Positions 48,025-58,440 of a stretch of DNA of 64,000 bases are shown here, piece after piece (position 1 is the stretch's first letter; every line of letters begins with the position of its first letter). Made by a program: the position numbers and the translations under genes. Location of the stretch: positions 51,676 through 115,675 of the forward strand of contig NZ_PDHM01000024.1 in assembly GCF_002573715.1 (NCBI RefSeq), given 5' to 3'. Under the pieces are notes generated by a model that had not been told where the DNA came from, did no database searches, and was given only the letters and a program-made list of their open reading frames with translations. This DNA is from Paenibacillus sp. EZ-K15. Its GTDB lineage: Bacteria > Bacillota > Bacilli > Paenibacillales > Paenibacillaceae.

Positions 48025-51000
48025 TCATAGTCCGAATTCCCCCCGGGCTCCGGCAAGATAGACAGGTTCAGGCTCAGCTAAATGATGAGCAATCGTGATG
48101 TCCTTCAGCTTCTTGTCCGGATTTGCCAGAACACCGGACATAATATCCTGCATATAACCTGCAAAACGCACAATCGTGTCCCTCAGGAATAAGCGGGTGC
48201 TGTATTCAAACTTGAAGGACAGTCTTTCTCCGTCCTCCTCCGCGATCAAAGACAAATCAAAATGAGAGGCGTCGTGAACGAACGGGAAAGGTTCCATCTT
48301 CAGGCCGGGAATGCTCATCTCAGGGTTCTGCATATTCTGGAGCGCGAATACAACATCAAATACCGGATTACGGGCCAATTCACGATCCTGCCCCAACCGC
48401 TGAACCATTTCCTCAAACTGGCAGTCCTGATTGGCAAATGCATCCAGAGTTGTAGCTCGCACTGTCTGTAGAAGGGCGCTGAAGCTCATTTCTTCATCCA
48501 ATTGATTACGCAGCGGAAGCATGTTGACGAATTTGCCGATAATAAGCTGCAGAGACTGCTGTTTGCGGCCGATAATCGGAGTTCCTACAACGATGTCTTG
48601 CTGAGCACAAACTTTGGATAGAAGCAGATTGAAAACGGCGAGCAATGCCATGAACAACGTCACATCTTCCTTCAGGCAGAGCGACTTCAGCGCTTGCGTC
48701 TGCTCCATACTCAGATCAAAGGGAACTCGGCTGCCGGCGAAATTTCTTGTCTCCGGGCGTGGATAATCCGTGCGCAGGGCTAACCGGGGAACTTCCTGCA
48801 GCTGATTTAGCCAGAATTCTCCCTGCCGTTGCTGCTCCTCCGTTTCCTTCATCCGGTTCTGCCATTCTGAAAAATCCTTATATTGCAGCTCAAGCTCGGG
48901 CAATTCACGACCGGCATACAGAGCCATAAAATCGTTAACGAATATGTCCTGTGATAAACCGTCCGACACGATATGATGAAGATCCACCATCAACACATGC
49001 CGCTCATCCTCAAGCTTGATGAGTCCGGCGCGCATCAAAGGCGCCCGGGTCAAGTCAAAGGGCCGCACGAACTTCGCCACTGCTTCGCGGATTTTCGCAG
49101 CGGTTTCCCCTTCCTCATCAAGGAGTCCCGCGTCCGAATCCCCCAGCTCAATTTCGCCGCTGAAGTCCGCATATTCAACCTCGAACTCGACGGTTTCGCT
49201 GATTTTCTGCATGGGTAGGCCGTTAACCAGTTCAAATGAAGTACGCAAGCTTTCATGACGCTTTATCAGTTGCCGAAGTACCGCTTCCATTTGGGCCCTG
49301 TCCAGTTTGCCGATCAGAATGCCTGCGACGATTTCGTTATATCCCGTATGTCCCTTCTCCATCTGCTGGATCAAATACAGACGCTTCTGCGCGGAGGACA
49401 GCGCGTAATATTCGCGTGGTGGAGCCTTTTCAATATCTTGGTAGGCACTCTGTTCCGCCTCATCGATATAGGTGGCCAACTGCTGGATCGTCGGCATATT
49501 GAAAAAGACGGGCAAGCTGATTTCCACCTTCATTTCCTTATGAATCCCGGTAACAACCGTAATCGCTTTGAGTGAATCTCCACCCAGTTCGAAGAAATCA
49601 TCCTGCACCCCGATCCGGTCTATCCGGAAAAACTGCTCCCACATCCCGCAAAGCCTGCGTTCGGACTCTGTTACGGGAGCGATATATTCACCGGACAGCG
49701 CGGGACGGGTGTAGAAACCGCCGTCTCCCTTCGGGAGCGGTGCCTCTTCCTGAGCCGTCCGTTTCACCCACTTGTCGATCCGATCCTGCAAGCTGCCGGT
49801 CGACAGGACGATCTGGCCTGCTTCCCGGACCGACAACACGCGCCTCAGCAGCTCGATCCCCTCTTCTGGCGCAATGAGCAGCTCGGATATCGAAGCGCCC
49901 GCCTGCCCATGAATCGTTTGCTCTTTCTCCAGCTGCCAACCGTCCCAGTTGATACTGGTCCAAGGTGTGCGCAGACGGCGATTGCGATCGTGTACATATG
50001 CGTCCATAACATGGTTCGCTGCCGAATAGGCGGTAAAACCTAATCCGCCGAGCATCGGAGACAGCGACGAAGCCAGCAGGCAGAAATCAAGCTCCTTGTC
50101 AGCCAGCACCTGATCCAAAACATGGAGTCCATATAACTTTGCTTGAAAATGTTGCTCGCTTAATTCCTCGTCTGTCTCCTCCAGCATCCTAAATGCCGCT
50201 TCGCCTGTCATACCGGCTGTGTGAATCACCCCGTTCAATGAACCGAACAGCGCCTCGGTTTGCCGGATAGCCTCCTTCATTTGCTCTTGATCCGACGAGT
50301 TCGCTGTAAACACAAGCACTTCGGCTCCCTGAGATTCAAGCTGTTTCAGCTTGCCGATCTGAACACTGACGGTATTCTCTGGGCCGTATTCGGCAAGCCA
50401 CTGCTCCCATTTATCGTTCGGCGGAAATGGTGAGCGGCTGGTAAAGACAAGCTTCGCCTGTACGCTTCGAGCCAGATGACCGGCAAGGACCTGACCGATA
50501 TATCCCAATCCGCCTGTGATCAAATAGACGCCGCCTTGACGGAGTTCCGCCGCTCCCGCTTCAGGTTCTGCTACCTTAACCGGTTCATAACCGAGTACCC
50601 AGCGTTCGTTGTTGCGATAGGCAGCCGCCAATTCGAACCGGGCAGCGCTAAATTCGTCCAGCAGGCGGCGGATCAATCTATCTCTCTGCCAGCTCCCCGC
50701 TTCCGGCAGGTTAATATCGATGCTGTGACAATGGATGTGCGGTAATTCCTGCGGAATAACCCGGCATGGTCCCAGTACTGTCGCTTTCTCAGGATACAAG
50801 ACAGATTCACCGGCAATGGCTTGCATATTATCCGTTAGCACCCACATGCGCATTTCATGCCCCGAAGCTTGTTTTTTCAGCGCTTTGCCCGTGTATAACA
50901 AGCTGTAGTACCCGCGTTCCTGTGTGACCCTCAGCCACGATGGACCACTGTAACGAGGAGATGGAGCGGAGATTCCCCAAGTATGAAGCAGCAGGTCAGG

Positions 51001-54000
51001 CAAGATTCCCCCAGCTTTCAGATCAGCAAAAAGCTTCACATAATGATGTTCATTATGTGGATTTACGGTATATTGATGAGCTGCCGCCCGTTCGTAGTGC
51101 TCGCCCGCACGAACTACAATGATTTGCCCTCCACACTCGGCAAGGGATTTGATAATATCGGCAGCCAGGCCGTTTTCATCGGCGAATACAAGCCAATTTC
51201 CGGCAATGTTTGCGTTCATGCTGGCGGAGCCAGGAAGCAGCTGCTCTTTTTTCCATGTCGGTACATAGAACCAGTCGGACATATCCGGCAGCTTGGCCAC
51301 CTTGCCGCCCGCGCCCTGAATCTTGTTCTTAGCGCTGCCCACCGGCAGTGAAGTACCGGCAGCAGACTCGATCCAATAGCGCTGTCTAGCAAACGGATAA
51401 AGAGGTAGAGAGATACGCCGTCGCGGTTCTTCTCCATGAAATGCTCTCCAATCGACGGACTGGCCGTAGAGCCACAATCTCCCGATCCGGTTAACGAGCA
51501 GGGAGGTGTCCGGTATACTGCTATGCTCAGGCGGCATAAGGTTTAGTGCCTGCTGTCCGCGCTCTGTATCGATGTAGCGACGCGCCAAGAGTGTTAAATC
51601 CTGTCCCGGACCGATTTCCACGAACAGCCTGCCCTGCTGCTCTGCAAGCCGCTCAAGCCCATCCGCAAAACGAACGGTATCCGTCATGTGCCGGGTCCAA
51701 TAACCCGGGTCTGTCGCTTCTTCATCCGTTATCCAATTGCCCGTCGTTGTGGAGACATACGGTATTTGGGGCGGATTCAAACGGACCTGTCGGACGGCTT
51801 CGGCGAACGGCTCCGCCACTTCTTGAAGAAGCGAAGAATGAGCAGCCGTCGACACCGGCAATCTCATGCAAACGAATTTGCCCGCCTTCATCTGCTGTTC
51901 GAATGAGGCGATTTCTTCTTCTGGGCCGGATACAATGCAGGAAGGCCCGTTGACGACCGCCAGTGATAAGGAGCCGCTAAGAAGGGGTTTGATATCTTGC
52001 TCAGGAAGAGGCACGCTGAGCATCCCGCCTGGCGGCACCTGCTGCATAAGCTCTCCGCGCAGTATGATGAGACGCATCGCCTCTTCCAGTGACATGACGC
52101 CGGCGAGACAAGCGGCAGCATACTCGCCGAAGCTGTAGCCGATCATCGCATCCGGCATCACTCCCCATGACAGGAGAAGACGTGCGAGCGCATATTCGAG
52201 CATAAGCATGGCAGGCTGGATATGTTTAGTCTGATTTAATTGAAGGGACGCTGCCGCAGTCTCCGCTTCTAGGTCCGGGTACAGCATTACCTTCATATCA
52301 GAGCCGGTAATGTCGAGATACAGACGGAAGCAGTGGTTCATCTCTTCTCGGAACACGGGCTCGGTCTCATACAAACCCTTCCCCATGTTGATATATTGCG
52401 ATCCTTGCCCGGAGAACATGAACACGATTGAAGCTCGCTCCTCCCCGGTCGTGCTGGAGATTACTTTCCGTGCATCGAAGTTTGCCCTGTCAGCAGAAGG
52501 CGTCAGCGCCGCTATCGCTTCCTCAACCGTGCTGCAGGAGAGCAGGCGCCGGTATCTGAAGGGACGCCGGCCGGTCTGCAAGGTATACGCAATGTCGGCC
52601 AGATTCAACGAAGGATGTTCCTTGAGATAGACGCCCAGGTTGGCCGTCATCGTATCGAGCGCATCCGGTGTCTGCGCGGACAATACCAGCACCTGATGGG
52701 TTCGGCCCTTCCCGGCTGCTTCCTGTATAGGAGCCTCTTCCATGACGACGTGGGCATTCGTTCCGCCTATGCCGAAGGAACTGACTCCCGCACGCAGCGG
52801 ATAGTCATCGTTGCGCCAATCTCTCAGGCCGGTATTGACCACGAAAGGACTGTTCGCGAAATCAATATTCGGATTCGGGGTCTCATAATGCAGGCTGGGC
52901 GGAAGCTGTTTATGATGAAGCGCCAGTGCCGTCTTGATCAAACCCGCCACCCCTGCTGCGGCATCCAGATGTCCTATGTTCGTTTTTACGGAGCCTATGC
53001 GGCAGAAGCCGGTCTTGTCCGTCCGGAATGCCTTCGTCAACGCCTCGATCTCGATCGGATCGCCAAGCGTAGTTCCCGATCCGTGCGCCTCAACGTAAGT
53101 GATACTTTCGGCTGGAACTCCTGCGGCTTCTTGAGCCCTGGCGATAACATCCGCTTGGCCCTGTACGCTTGGCGCCGTATAGCCGACCTTGCGACTGCCG
53201 TCATTGTTGATGGCCGAGCCTTTGATTACCGCATAAATCCGGTCACCATCTGCGATAGCTGCCTCGAGCGATTTGAGCGCCACGAATCCGACGCCGTCTC
53301 CGCCTATCGTCCCCTTCGCTTTGGCATCGAAGGTGCGGCAATGACCGTCCGGCGACTTAACCATTCCTTCCTGATAAAGATAGCCCGATTTATGAGGAAG
53401 CACGATGGACGCGCCTCCGGCCAGAGCCAGATCGCAATCCCCGTTAAGAATAGACTGGCAAGCTAAATGTACAGCTACCAGTGAGGTAGAACAGGCCGTT
53501 TGCAAACTGATCGCAGGACCTTTCAAATTCAGCTTATGCGAAATACGGGTGCTGACCGTATACGAATCATTCAGCGAATCAACCTCAAACATATCCGATA
53601 AATTCCCGTGCAGGCGGTCAGACAGCTGCGACAACCAGTGGAAATTGTTCGTAACCCCGGCAAACAGCCCGATAGACCCAACATGTCGCTGCGGGTCACA
53701 GCCGGCGTCCTCCAGCGTATGCCACGCGCATTCGTGCAGCAGGCGAACTTGAGGATCCATCATCGCCGCCTGATCGGGAGTATAACCGAAGAAGGCCGGA
53801 TCAAAGTGGTCCATCTCATCCAGCACGCCCTTTGCTTTGACAAACTCCGGCCGTTCCAAAAGCTGGCGGTCAAAGCCATACTCTGCCAGTTCGTCATCCG
53901 AAAAAAATGAGATCGACTCTCTGCCCTGCTGCAAATTGCTCCAAAACTCACTGATATTTCGTGCGCCAGGGAATTTGCCGGCCAAACCAATAACTGCAAT

Positions 54001-57000
54001 ATCCCGGCTGCCTTCATTCTCGTACTTCACACGGCCGGGTTGTGCCAGGGAAGGCTGCTCGTTCTTCCTAGTGGGTGCTGCACTCTCGCTCTTCCGTTCT
54101 GCCGATCGTTCCGTTTCGCCTGCCAAATGCACAGCCAGTTCATACACGGTGGGGTATTGGAACAGCGTGACGATTGAAATCTCACGCTTAAGCTGTCTTT
54201 GCAGTCTGCTCTGCAGTTGGATAAGGCTAATCGAATTGCCGCCTACTTCAAAATACTTATCGTGGATACCGATGCGGTCCAGCTCAAGCACGGCTTTCCA
54301 GGCGTCTGCGATCAGATTCTCCAGCTCTGTCCTCGGCATCGCAGCTTCCTGAACCTCGCGGGGAGCCTCCGCAAGCGCAGGCAGTGCCTTGCGGTCCAGC
54401 TTTCCGTTAGGTGTCAGCGGGATTTGTTCCAGCTGGACAAAGTGAGACGGTATCATGTAATCAGGTAATCTCCCGGCAAGAAACGCCCGCAGCTCAGACA
54501 CAGATACCGTCTCAAAAGCGGCTACGTAGGCGCATAACTCAGTCTGAGAACCCCGTCGTTGCACCGTTACCGCTGCTTCTTGCACTGATTTGTGCTGCAG
54601 GAGCATCGTCTCGATTTCACCGATTTCGATGCGGTGGCCGCGGATTTTCACTTGCTGGTCCATTCGTCCCATATATTCAATGGTTCCGTCTTCCAACCAA
54701 CGCGCCATATCGCCTGTCTTGTAGATAATCCCGCTTGAGCGGAAGGGATCCAGTACAAATTTCTCTGCCGTCAGGTCCGGCCGATTCAAGTAGCCGAGCG
54801 CAACACCGTCACCTCCGACGATCAGCTCGCCGGGAATGCCGATAGGCAGCAAGTTATCATAGCGGTCGACGATATAAGCCGTAGAATTGCTGATAGGCGG
54901 CCCGATCGGAATATGCTCGTTAAATTCACGGTCGATACGGAAACAGGTCGAAATAACCGTGTTTTCGGTAGGTCCGTACGCGTTCCAAATCGTCAGTCCA
55001 GGACATGCTTGTCGAACAGCCTCAATGTGCTTCGGAGAGAGTACATCGCCGCCTACGACCAGGTTCCGCATCCCGGCGAACATGTCTGGACGCTGCTGGG
55101 CCAGCTGATTGAATAATGCCGGAGTCAGCAGTCCGCCCGATATTGCGCGCGTACGCAAAAAGGCATCCAGTTTGGCATTGTCAAGCAGCGTATGCTTGTC
55201 CGCAATATGCAGGCTAGCCCCGTTCAAGAGCGCTCCGAACACCTCGAATGTTAGAGCGTCAAAGCCGATTGCTCCTGCCTGAAGGACGCAGTCATGCGCT
55301 TCGAACTGGACGTGGTTCGTGTTCCGAACCAGCCTCACAATTCCTCGGTGCCCGACAATGACACCTTTGGGCTTACCGGTCGAACCGGATGTATACATGA
55401 CGTAAGCCGGATGTTCCGAACTGCCTGCCTGAGGCAACTCGGACGCTTCGCCGAGATGAAGCAGCGCTTCGTCCAGCTTCAGCACCTGGGCATGTTCCGG
55501 TATCAGATCCTCAAGGCCCGGTGAAGCCAGCACTGTGCGCACATTGCCATCGGACAGCATATAGGCAATCCTTTCGGCAGGATGCGCGGAATCAAGCGGC
55601 AGATAGACCCCTCCCGCTTTCAGAATGCCGAAGATTCCGGCAACCAATTCTGTGGATCTGTTCGCCATCAAGCCCACAATCTGACCGCTTTCCATGCCTT
55701 TCGCCTGCAGCGAACGAGCAACCCGGTTAGCCTGCTCATTCAGCTCGCGATAGGTATAGGATATATGCTCATCTGTTACAGCCGTACTCTCAGGGGACAG
55801 CAGCGCCTGTTCCTCGAACAGCTCATGAACCATTTTCTCACTGGGATAATTTGAAGTTGTCAGGTTGAATAACAGAATTTGCTCCCGCTCTTCATGGGTA
55901 AGAATCCCGATATCCTTAAGCCTGGTCTCCCGGTATGTAGTAACCTGGGCTTGGGCTTGTGTGATTTGTTCAAGAATGTACAGATAATGATGAGCAAGCT
56001 TCTTGACCATATCCTCGTGATACGCCTGTTTATTATAAGAGAAGGTTAATTCCAGCTCTTCGGCCACTGTAATGCGGAGTGTCAAATCGAACTCGGTCTC
56101 TTCCTCAATATGATGAGGTTCCATGATAAGCGGTCCGTCGGTGCTTGTAACCACTTCATCCAGCGGATAATTCTCCACTACGACTAGGGTATCGAACGGA
56201 CTACCTTCAGCTCGGAGCCCTCCGTATGTTTTAATATCCGTCAAGGAAGTGTTCGCATGCTCTTCGCTTGCTTGAATCGATGCATTCACCTCGGCCAGGA
56301 GCTCGGGCATCATCTTATGCGGACCCGCCGTCATGCGAAACGGCAGCGTATTAATGAATAAGCCGACCATATGCTCCATTCCGGGAATAATCGTATTACG
56401 TCCCGACACAGTAGTACCGAACAATACGTCGTCACTATTAGTATAGTGCTGAAGCAGAATGCCCCACGCCGTATAGAAAAGAGCGGCTTGCGTCACTTCC
56501 TCGGAACGGACCCACCGGTGCAGTCCGGCAGTGAAGGTACTGCTCCGTTTTTCCGTGTATAAAGCCATGTCCGGCATCCCCGAAACTTTTGTGCTCCTTG
56601 TAACGATGGGCCGGTTCTGCATGTCATGCAAGTACTGGCTCCAGTAGTTCTCTTGTGTTTGCTTGTCCTGCTGCTGCAGCAAAGAGATAAACTGCTTGAG
56701 GTGCGGCTTGTATTGCCGCTCCGGCTCCTGCCCCTGTGCCAGCATCAGGTAGGCGCTCCGCCATTCCTTCAACAGAATACCGGTGCTCCAGCCATCGAAC
56801 AAGATATGGTGAAAGCTCATCAGCATGGTGTGTTTACGCTCGGTCTGCTTGCACAGCGTCAAGCGGAAGGGCACTTGATCCAGCTGGAATTTTTCCTTTT
56901 TATCGGCGGCAATCCGGTCTGCAATCAGCCCAGACTGCGCATTCTCGTCATAATCGGAATAGTCCTCATAACGAATAATGGGACGGTGTTCCCGCAGTAC

Positions 57001-57264
57001 GATTTGAACAGGCTGGTTCACCTCTTCCCAGCGGAACAAGGACCGCAGCGCCTCGTTGGTCTGCACAACGTAGGCCCACGCCTGTTCAAACAACGAGGGC
57101 TTCAGCTCTCCGCTGACGCCAAGTGCGATCAACTCTACATACTGCGAAGTTTCGGGATCTTTCAAGTATTGAAGCAGCATCCCGGACTGCATAGGAGACA
57201 ATGCCAAAATATCTTCAACATTGCTTTTATCCAGCTTCTGAGGTTTCTTCACACTCTCACCCAT
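48025..57264 (-). CDS. NRPS-PKS hybrid: C-A-PCP-KS-AT-KR-ACP-C
   Basis: 3079 aa. C domain with HHILFDG at about 151; A domain with YTSGSTG near 624; PCP Ser about 1011 (GGNSISL); KS Cys about 1258; AT Ser about 1711; KR TGGLGYIG near 2248 with SSLSP...YSAAN; ACP Ser about 2564 (GGDSLKA); terminal C domain with HHIVSDG near 2763. The A-code reads D-A-F-L-V-G-A-V-I-K, suggesting a hydrophobic or aromatic residue rather than the Asn of amicoumacin or Arg of xenocoumacin. The AT differs from every other AT here, with GYSFGEY and TAAHS replacing GHSxGEY and HAFHS, fitting a hydroxymalonyl-ACP substrate. The module would make a 4-amino-2,3-dihydroxy acyl chain, and the terminal C domain would join it to leucine. 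Confidence 0.95.
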   Translation of the reverse strand: MGESVKKPQKLDKSNVEDILALSPMQSGMLLQYLKDPETSQYVELIALGVSGELKPSLFEQAWAYVVQTNEALRSLFRWEEVNQPVQIVLREHRPIIRYEDYSDYDENAQSGLIADRIAADKKEKFQLDQVPFRLTLCKQTERKHTMLMSFHHILFDGWSTGILLKEWRSAYLMLAQGQEPERQYKPHLKQFISLLQQQDKQTQENYWSQYLHDMQNRPIVTRSTKVSGMPDMALYTEKRSSTFTAGLHRWVRSEEVTQAALFYTAWGILLQHYTNSDDVLFGTTVSGRNTIIPGMEHMVGLFINTLPFRMTAGPHKMMPELLAEVNASIQASEEHANTSLTDIKTYGGLRAEGSPFDTLVVVENYPLDEVVTSTDGPLIMEPHHIEEETEFDLTLRITVAEELELTFSYNKQAYHEDMVKKLAHHYLYILEQITQAQAQVTTYRETRLKDIGILTHEEREQILLFNLTTSNYPSEKMVHELFEEQALLSPESTAVTDEHISYTYRELNEQANRVARSLQAKGMESGQIVGLMANRSTELVAGIFGILKAGGVYLPLDSAHPAERIAYMLSDGNVRTVLASPGLEDLIPEHAQVLKLDEALLHLGEASELPQAGSSEHPAYVMYTSGSTGKPKGVIVGHRGIVRLVRNTNHVQFEAHDCVLQAGAIGFDALTFEVFGALLNGASLHIADKHTLLDNAKLDAFLRTRAISGGLLTPALFNQLAQQRPDMFAGMRNLVVGGDVLSPKHIEAVRQACPGLTIWNAYGPTENTVISTCFRIDREFNEHIPIGPPISNSTAYIVDRYDNLLPIGIPGELIVGGDGVALGYLNRPDLTAEKFVLDPFRSSGIIYKTGDMARWLEDGTIEYMGRMDQQVKIRGHRIEIGEIETMLLQHKSVQEAAVTVQRRGSQTELCAYVAAFETVSVSELRAFLAGRLPDYMIPSHFVQLEQIPLTPNGKLDRKALPALAEAPREVQEAAMPRTELENLIADAWKAVLELDRIGIHDKYFEVGGNSISLIQLQSRLQRQLKREISIVTLFQYPTVYELAVHLAGETERSAERKSESAAPTRKNEQPSLAQPGRVKYENEGSRDIAVIGLAGKFPGARNISEFWSNLQQGRESISFFSDDELAEYGFDRQLLERPEFVKAKGVLDEMDHFDPAFFGYTPDQAAMMDPQVRLLHECAWHTLEDAGCDPQRHVGSIGLFAGVTNNFHWLSQLSDRLHGNLSDMFEVDSLNDSYTVSTRISHKLNLKGPAISLQTACSTSLVAVHLACQSILNGDCDLALAGGASIVLPHKSGYLYQEGMVKSPDGHCRTFDAKAKGTIGGDGVGFVALKSLEAAIADGDRIYAVIKGSAINNDGSRKVGYTAPSVQGQADVIARAQEAAGVPAESITYVEAHGSGTTLGDPIEIEALTKAFRTDKTGFCRIGSVKTNIGHLDAAAGVAGLIKTALALHHKQLPPSLHYETPNPNIDFANSPFVVNTGLRDWRNDDYPLRAGVSSFGIGGTNAHVVMEEAPIQEAAGKGRTHQVLVLSAQTPDALDTMTANLGVYLKEHPSLNLADIAYTLQTGRRPFRYRRLLSCSTVEEAIAALTPSADRANFDARKVISSTTGEERASIVFMFSGQGSQYINMGKGLYETEPVFREEMNHCFRLYLDITGSDMKVMLYPDLEAETAAASLQLNQTKHIQPAMLMLEYALARLLLSWGVMPDAMIGYSFGEYAAACLAGVMSLEEAMRLIILRGELMQQVPPGGMLSVPLPEQDIKPLLSGSLSLAVVNGPSCIVSGPEEEIASFEQQMKAGKFVCMRLPVSTAAHSSLLQEVAEPFAEAVRQVRLNPPQIPYVSTTTGNWITDEEATDPGYWTRHMTDTVRFADGLERLAEQQGRLFVEIGPGQDLTLLARRYIDTERGQQALNLMPPEHSSIPDTSLLVNRIGRLWLYGQSVDWRAFHGEEPRRRISLPLYPFARQRYWIESAAGTSLPVGSAKNKIQGAGGKVAKLPDMSDWFYVPTWKKEQLLPGSASMNANIAGNWLVFADENGLAADIIKSLAECGGQIIVVRAGEHYERAAAHQYTVNPHNEHHYVKLFADLKAGGILPDLLLHTWGISAPSPRYSGPSWLRVTQERGYYSLLYTGKALKKQASGHEMRMWVLTDNMQAIAGESVLYPEKATVLGPCRVIPQELPHIHCHSIDINLPEAGSWQRDRLIRRLLDEFSAARFELAAAYRNNERWVLGYEPVKVAEPEAGAAELRQGGVYLITGGLGYIGQVLAGHLARSVQAKLVFTSRSPFPPNDKWEQWLAEYGPENTVSVQIGKLKQLESQGAEVLVFTANSSDQEQMKEAIRQTEALFGSLNGVIHTAGMTGEAAFRMLEETDEELSEQHFQAKLYGLHVLDQVLADKELDFCLLASSLSPMLGGLGFTAYSAANHVMDAYVHDRNRRLRTPWTSINWDGWQLEKEQTIHGQAGASISELLIAPEEGIELLRRVLSVREAGQIVLSTGSLQDRIDKWVKRTAQEEAPLPKGDGGFYTRPALSGEYIAPVTESERRLCGMWEQFFRIDRIGVQDDFFELGGDSLKAITVVTGIHKEMKVEISLPVFFNMPTIQQLATYIDEAEQSAYQDIEKAPPREYYALSSAQKRLYLIQQMEKGHTGYNEIVAGILIGKLDRAQMEAVLRQLIKRHESLRTSFELVNGLPMQKISETVEFEVEYADFSGEIELGDSDAGLLDEEGETAAKIREAVAKFVRPFDLTRAPLMRAGLIKLEDERHVLMVDLHHIVSDGLSQDIFVNDFMALYAGRELPELELQYKDFSEWQNRMKETEEQQRQGEFWLNQLQEVPRLALRTDYPRPETRNFAGSRVPFDLSMEQTQALKSLCLKEDVTLFMALLAVFNLLLSKVCAQQDIVVGTPIIGRKQQSLQLIIGKFVNMLPLRNQLDEEMSFSALLQTVRATTLDAFANQDCQFEEMVQRLGQDRELARNPVFDVVFALQNMQNPEMSIPGLKMEPFPFVHDASHFDLSLIAEEDGERLSFKFEYSTRLFLRDTIVRFAGYMQDIMSGVLANPDKKLKDITIAHHLAEPEPVYLAGARGEFGL

Positions 57265-57270
57265 CCTTTT

Positions 57271-58437
57271 CTATTCGAACTTCCCCTGCTTCTTTACCGC
57301 ATATTTGCGAAGTCCGTATTGAGAAATGACCTGCTGCTGAATTTGGCTGGTGCCTTCAATGATTTCCAGCACCTTGGCTTCCCGAAATAACCGCTCGGCA
57401 GGGTAGCCGCTGCGGCAGCCGTTGCCGCCGTGAACTTGCACCGTATCGTTCGTGACCTCAACAGCAACTTTCGATGTAAAATATTTGGCGATCGCTGTCT
57501 CGTCAACCGCTTCCGCCGCCCCGTCTTTTCGCATTTCACCTGCGGCTATACAAAGCGTACGCGCGGCATGAACCTTGGTGACCGCGTCCCCAATCAATCC
57601 TTTGATCAATTGGAACTGATGCAACTTCTCTCCGAATTGGGACCGCGACATCGAGTAGGCTACCATCGCTTCCAGGGCCTCGCCTGCAATTGCCGCTCCT
57701 GCCCAAGCAATGCTGTATCTGCCATGATCAAGCGCGGTGGATACGATATAAGTAAAGCCTCCGCCTACGATGCCGAGCACGTTCTCCGCCGGAATTCTCA
57801 CTTCATTGAGCTGAATCTCCGCAATGTGAGCCCCCCGGTTGCCGAGCATGCCCTGCATAGGGATTGTATGCACTCCTTCACGTTCGCGCTCTACGATGAA
57901 TGAGGTGATTTGCCCGCCCGAATCAGCTGCGATCACAACGAAAAAATCAGCGATTGCGGCGAATGAAATCCACTTTTTGCTGCCATTCAGAATATAATGG
58001 CTTCCTTCTTTACGGTAGGTGGTCTGTACGCTTTTAGCATCCGAGCCCACATTCGGTTCTGATAAGGCGAACGCGCCCAGCTTCTCCGCTCGCGCCATCT
58101 GTGGCAGCCAGTATTTTTTCTGTTCCTCTGTGCCGAATCGCAGCATGGTCTCTCCGAGCAGTGAGGTTTGAACGGTTATCAGAGCCCTCGTGTTGCAGCA
58201 TGCTTTTCCGATCTGCTCCGTAAACAGTCCGTATGCCACAGGATCCAGCCCCAGACCGCCATATTCCTCCGGCCAGCTGGCCGCCAGATATCCCAATTGC
58301 CCCATTTTGTTAATCAAGCTGCGGGGCAGCTCGCCTTTGACATCAATTTCTCCTGCGAGCGCCCGGATTTCCCGACCGGCAAAAATTTTAGCCTCCTCTA
58401 CGACTTGGGCGGCAGACGCGCATGTCTGTCCAATCAT
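57271..58437 (-). CDS. Acyl-CoA dehydrogenase-like enzyme of hydroxymalonyl-ACP synthesis
   Basis: 388 aa with acyl-CoA dehydrogenase marks: FALSEPNVGSDA, WISFAAIADFFVV, YSMSRSQFGEKLHQFQ, and the C-terminal VQVHGGNGCRSGYPAERLFREA followed by IIEGTSQIQ. In FkbI/ZmaE-type pathways this enzyme completes oxidation of the ACP-bound three-carbon unit from glyceryl to hydroxymalonyl. It lies in the same order as in zwittermicin, xenocoumacin and amicoumacin loci, six bases upstream of the NRPS-PKS gene and three after the ACP. An FkbG-type O-methyltransferase is missing, so the unit should remain hydroxymalonyl rather than methoxymalonyl. Confidence 0.9.
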   Translation of the reverse strand: MIGQTCASAAQVVEEAKIFAGREIRALAGEIDVKGELPRSLINKMGQLGYLAASWPEEYGGLGLDPVAYGLFTEQIGKACCNTRALITVQTSLLGETMLRFGTEEQKKYWLPQMARAEKLGAFALSEPNVGSDAKSVQTTYRKEGSHYILNGSKKWISFAAIADFFVVIAADSGGQITSFIVEREREGVHTIPMQGMLGNRGAHIAEIQLNEVRIPAENVLGIVGGGFTYIVSTALDHGRYSIAWAGAAIAGEALEAMVAYSMSRSQFGEKLHQFQLIKGLIGDAVTKVHAARTLCIAAGEMRKDGAAEAVDETAIAKYFTSKVAVEVTNDTVQVHGGNGCRSGYPAERLFREAKVLEIIEGTSQIQQQVISQYGLRKYAVKKQGKFE

Positions 58438-58440
58438 CGC

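Noticed and set aside
26322-57264. Many antisense frames of 60-280 codons across the PKS/NRPS genes
   Set aside because: They recur at equivalent places in each repeated KS or AT domain, as expected for shadows of GC-rich coding sequence.
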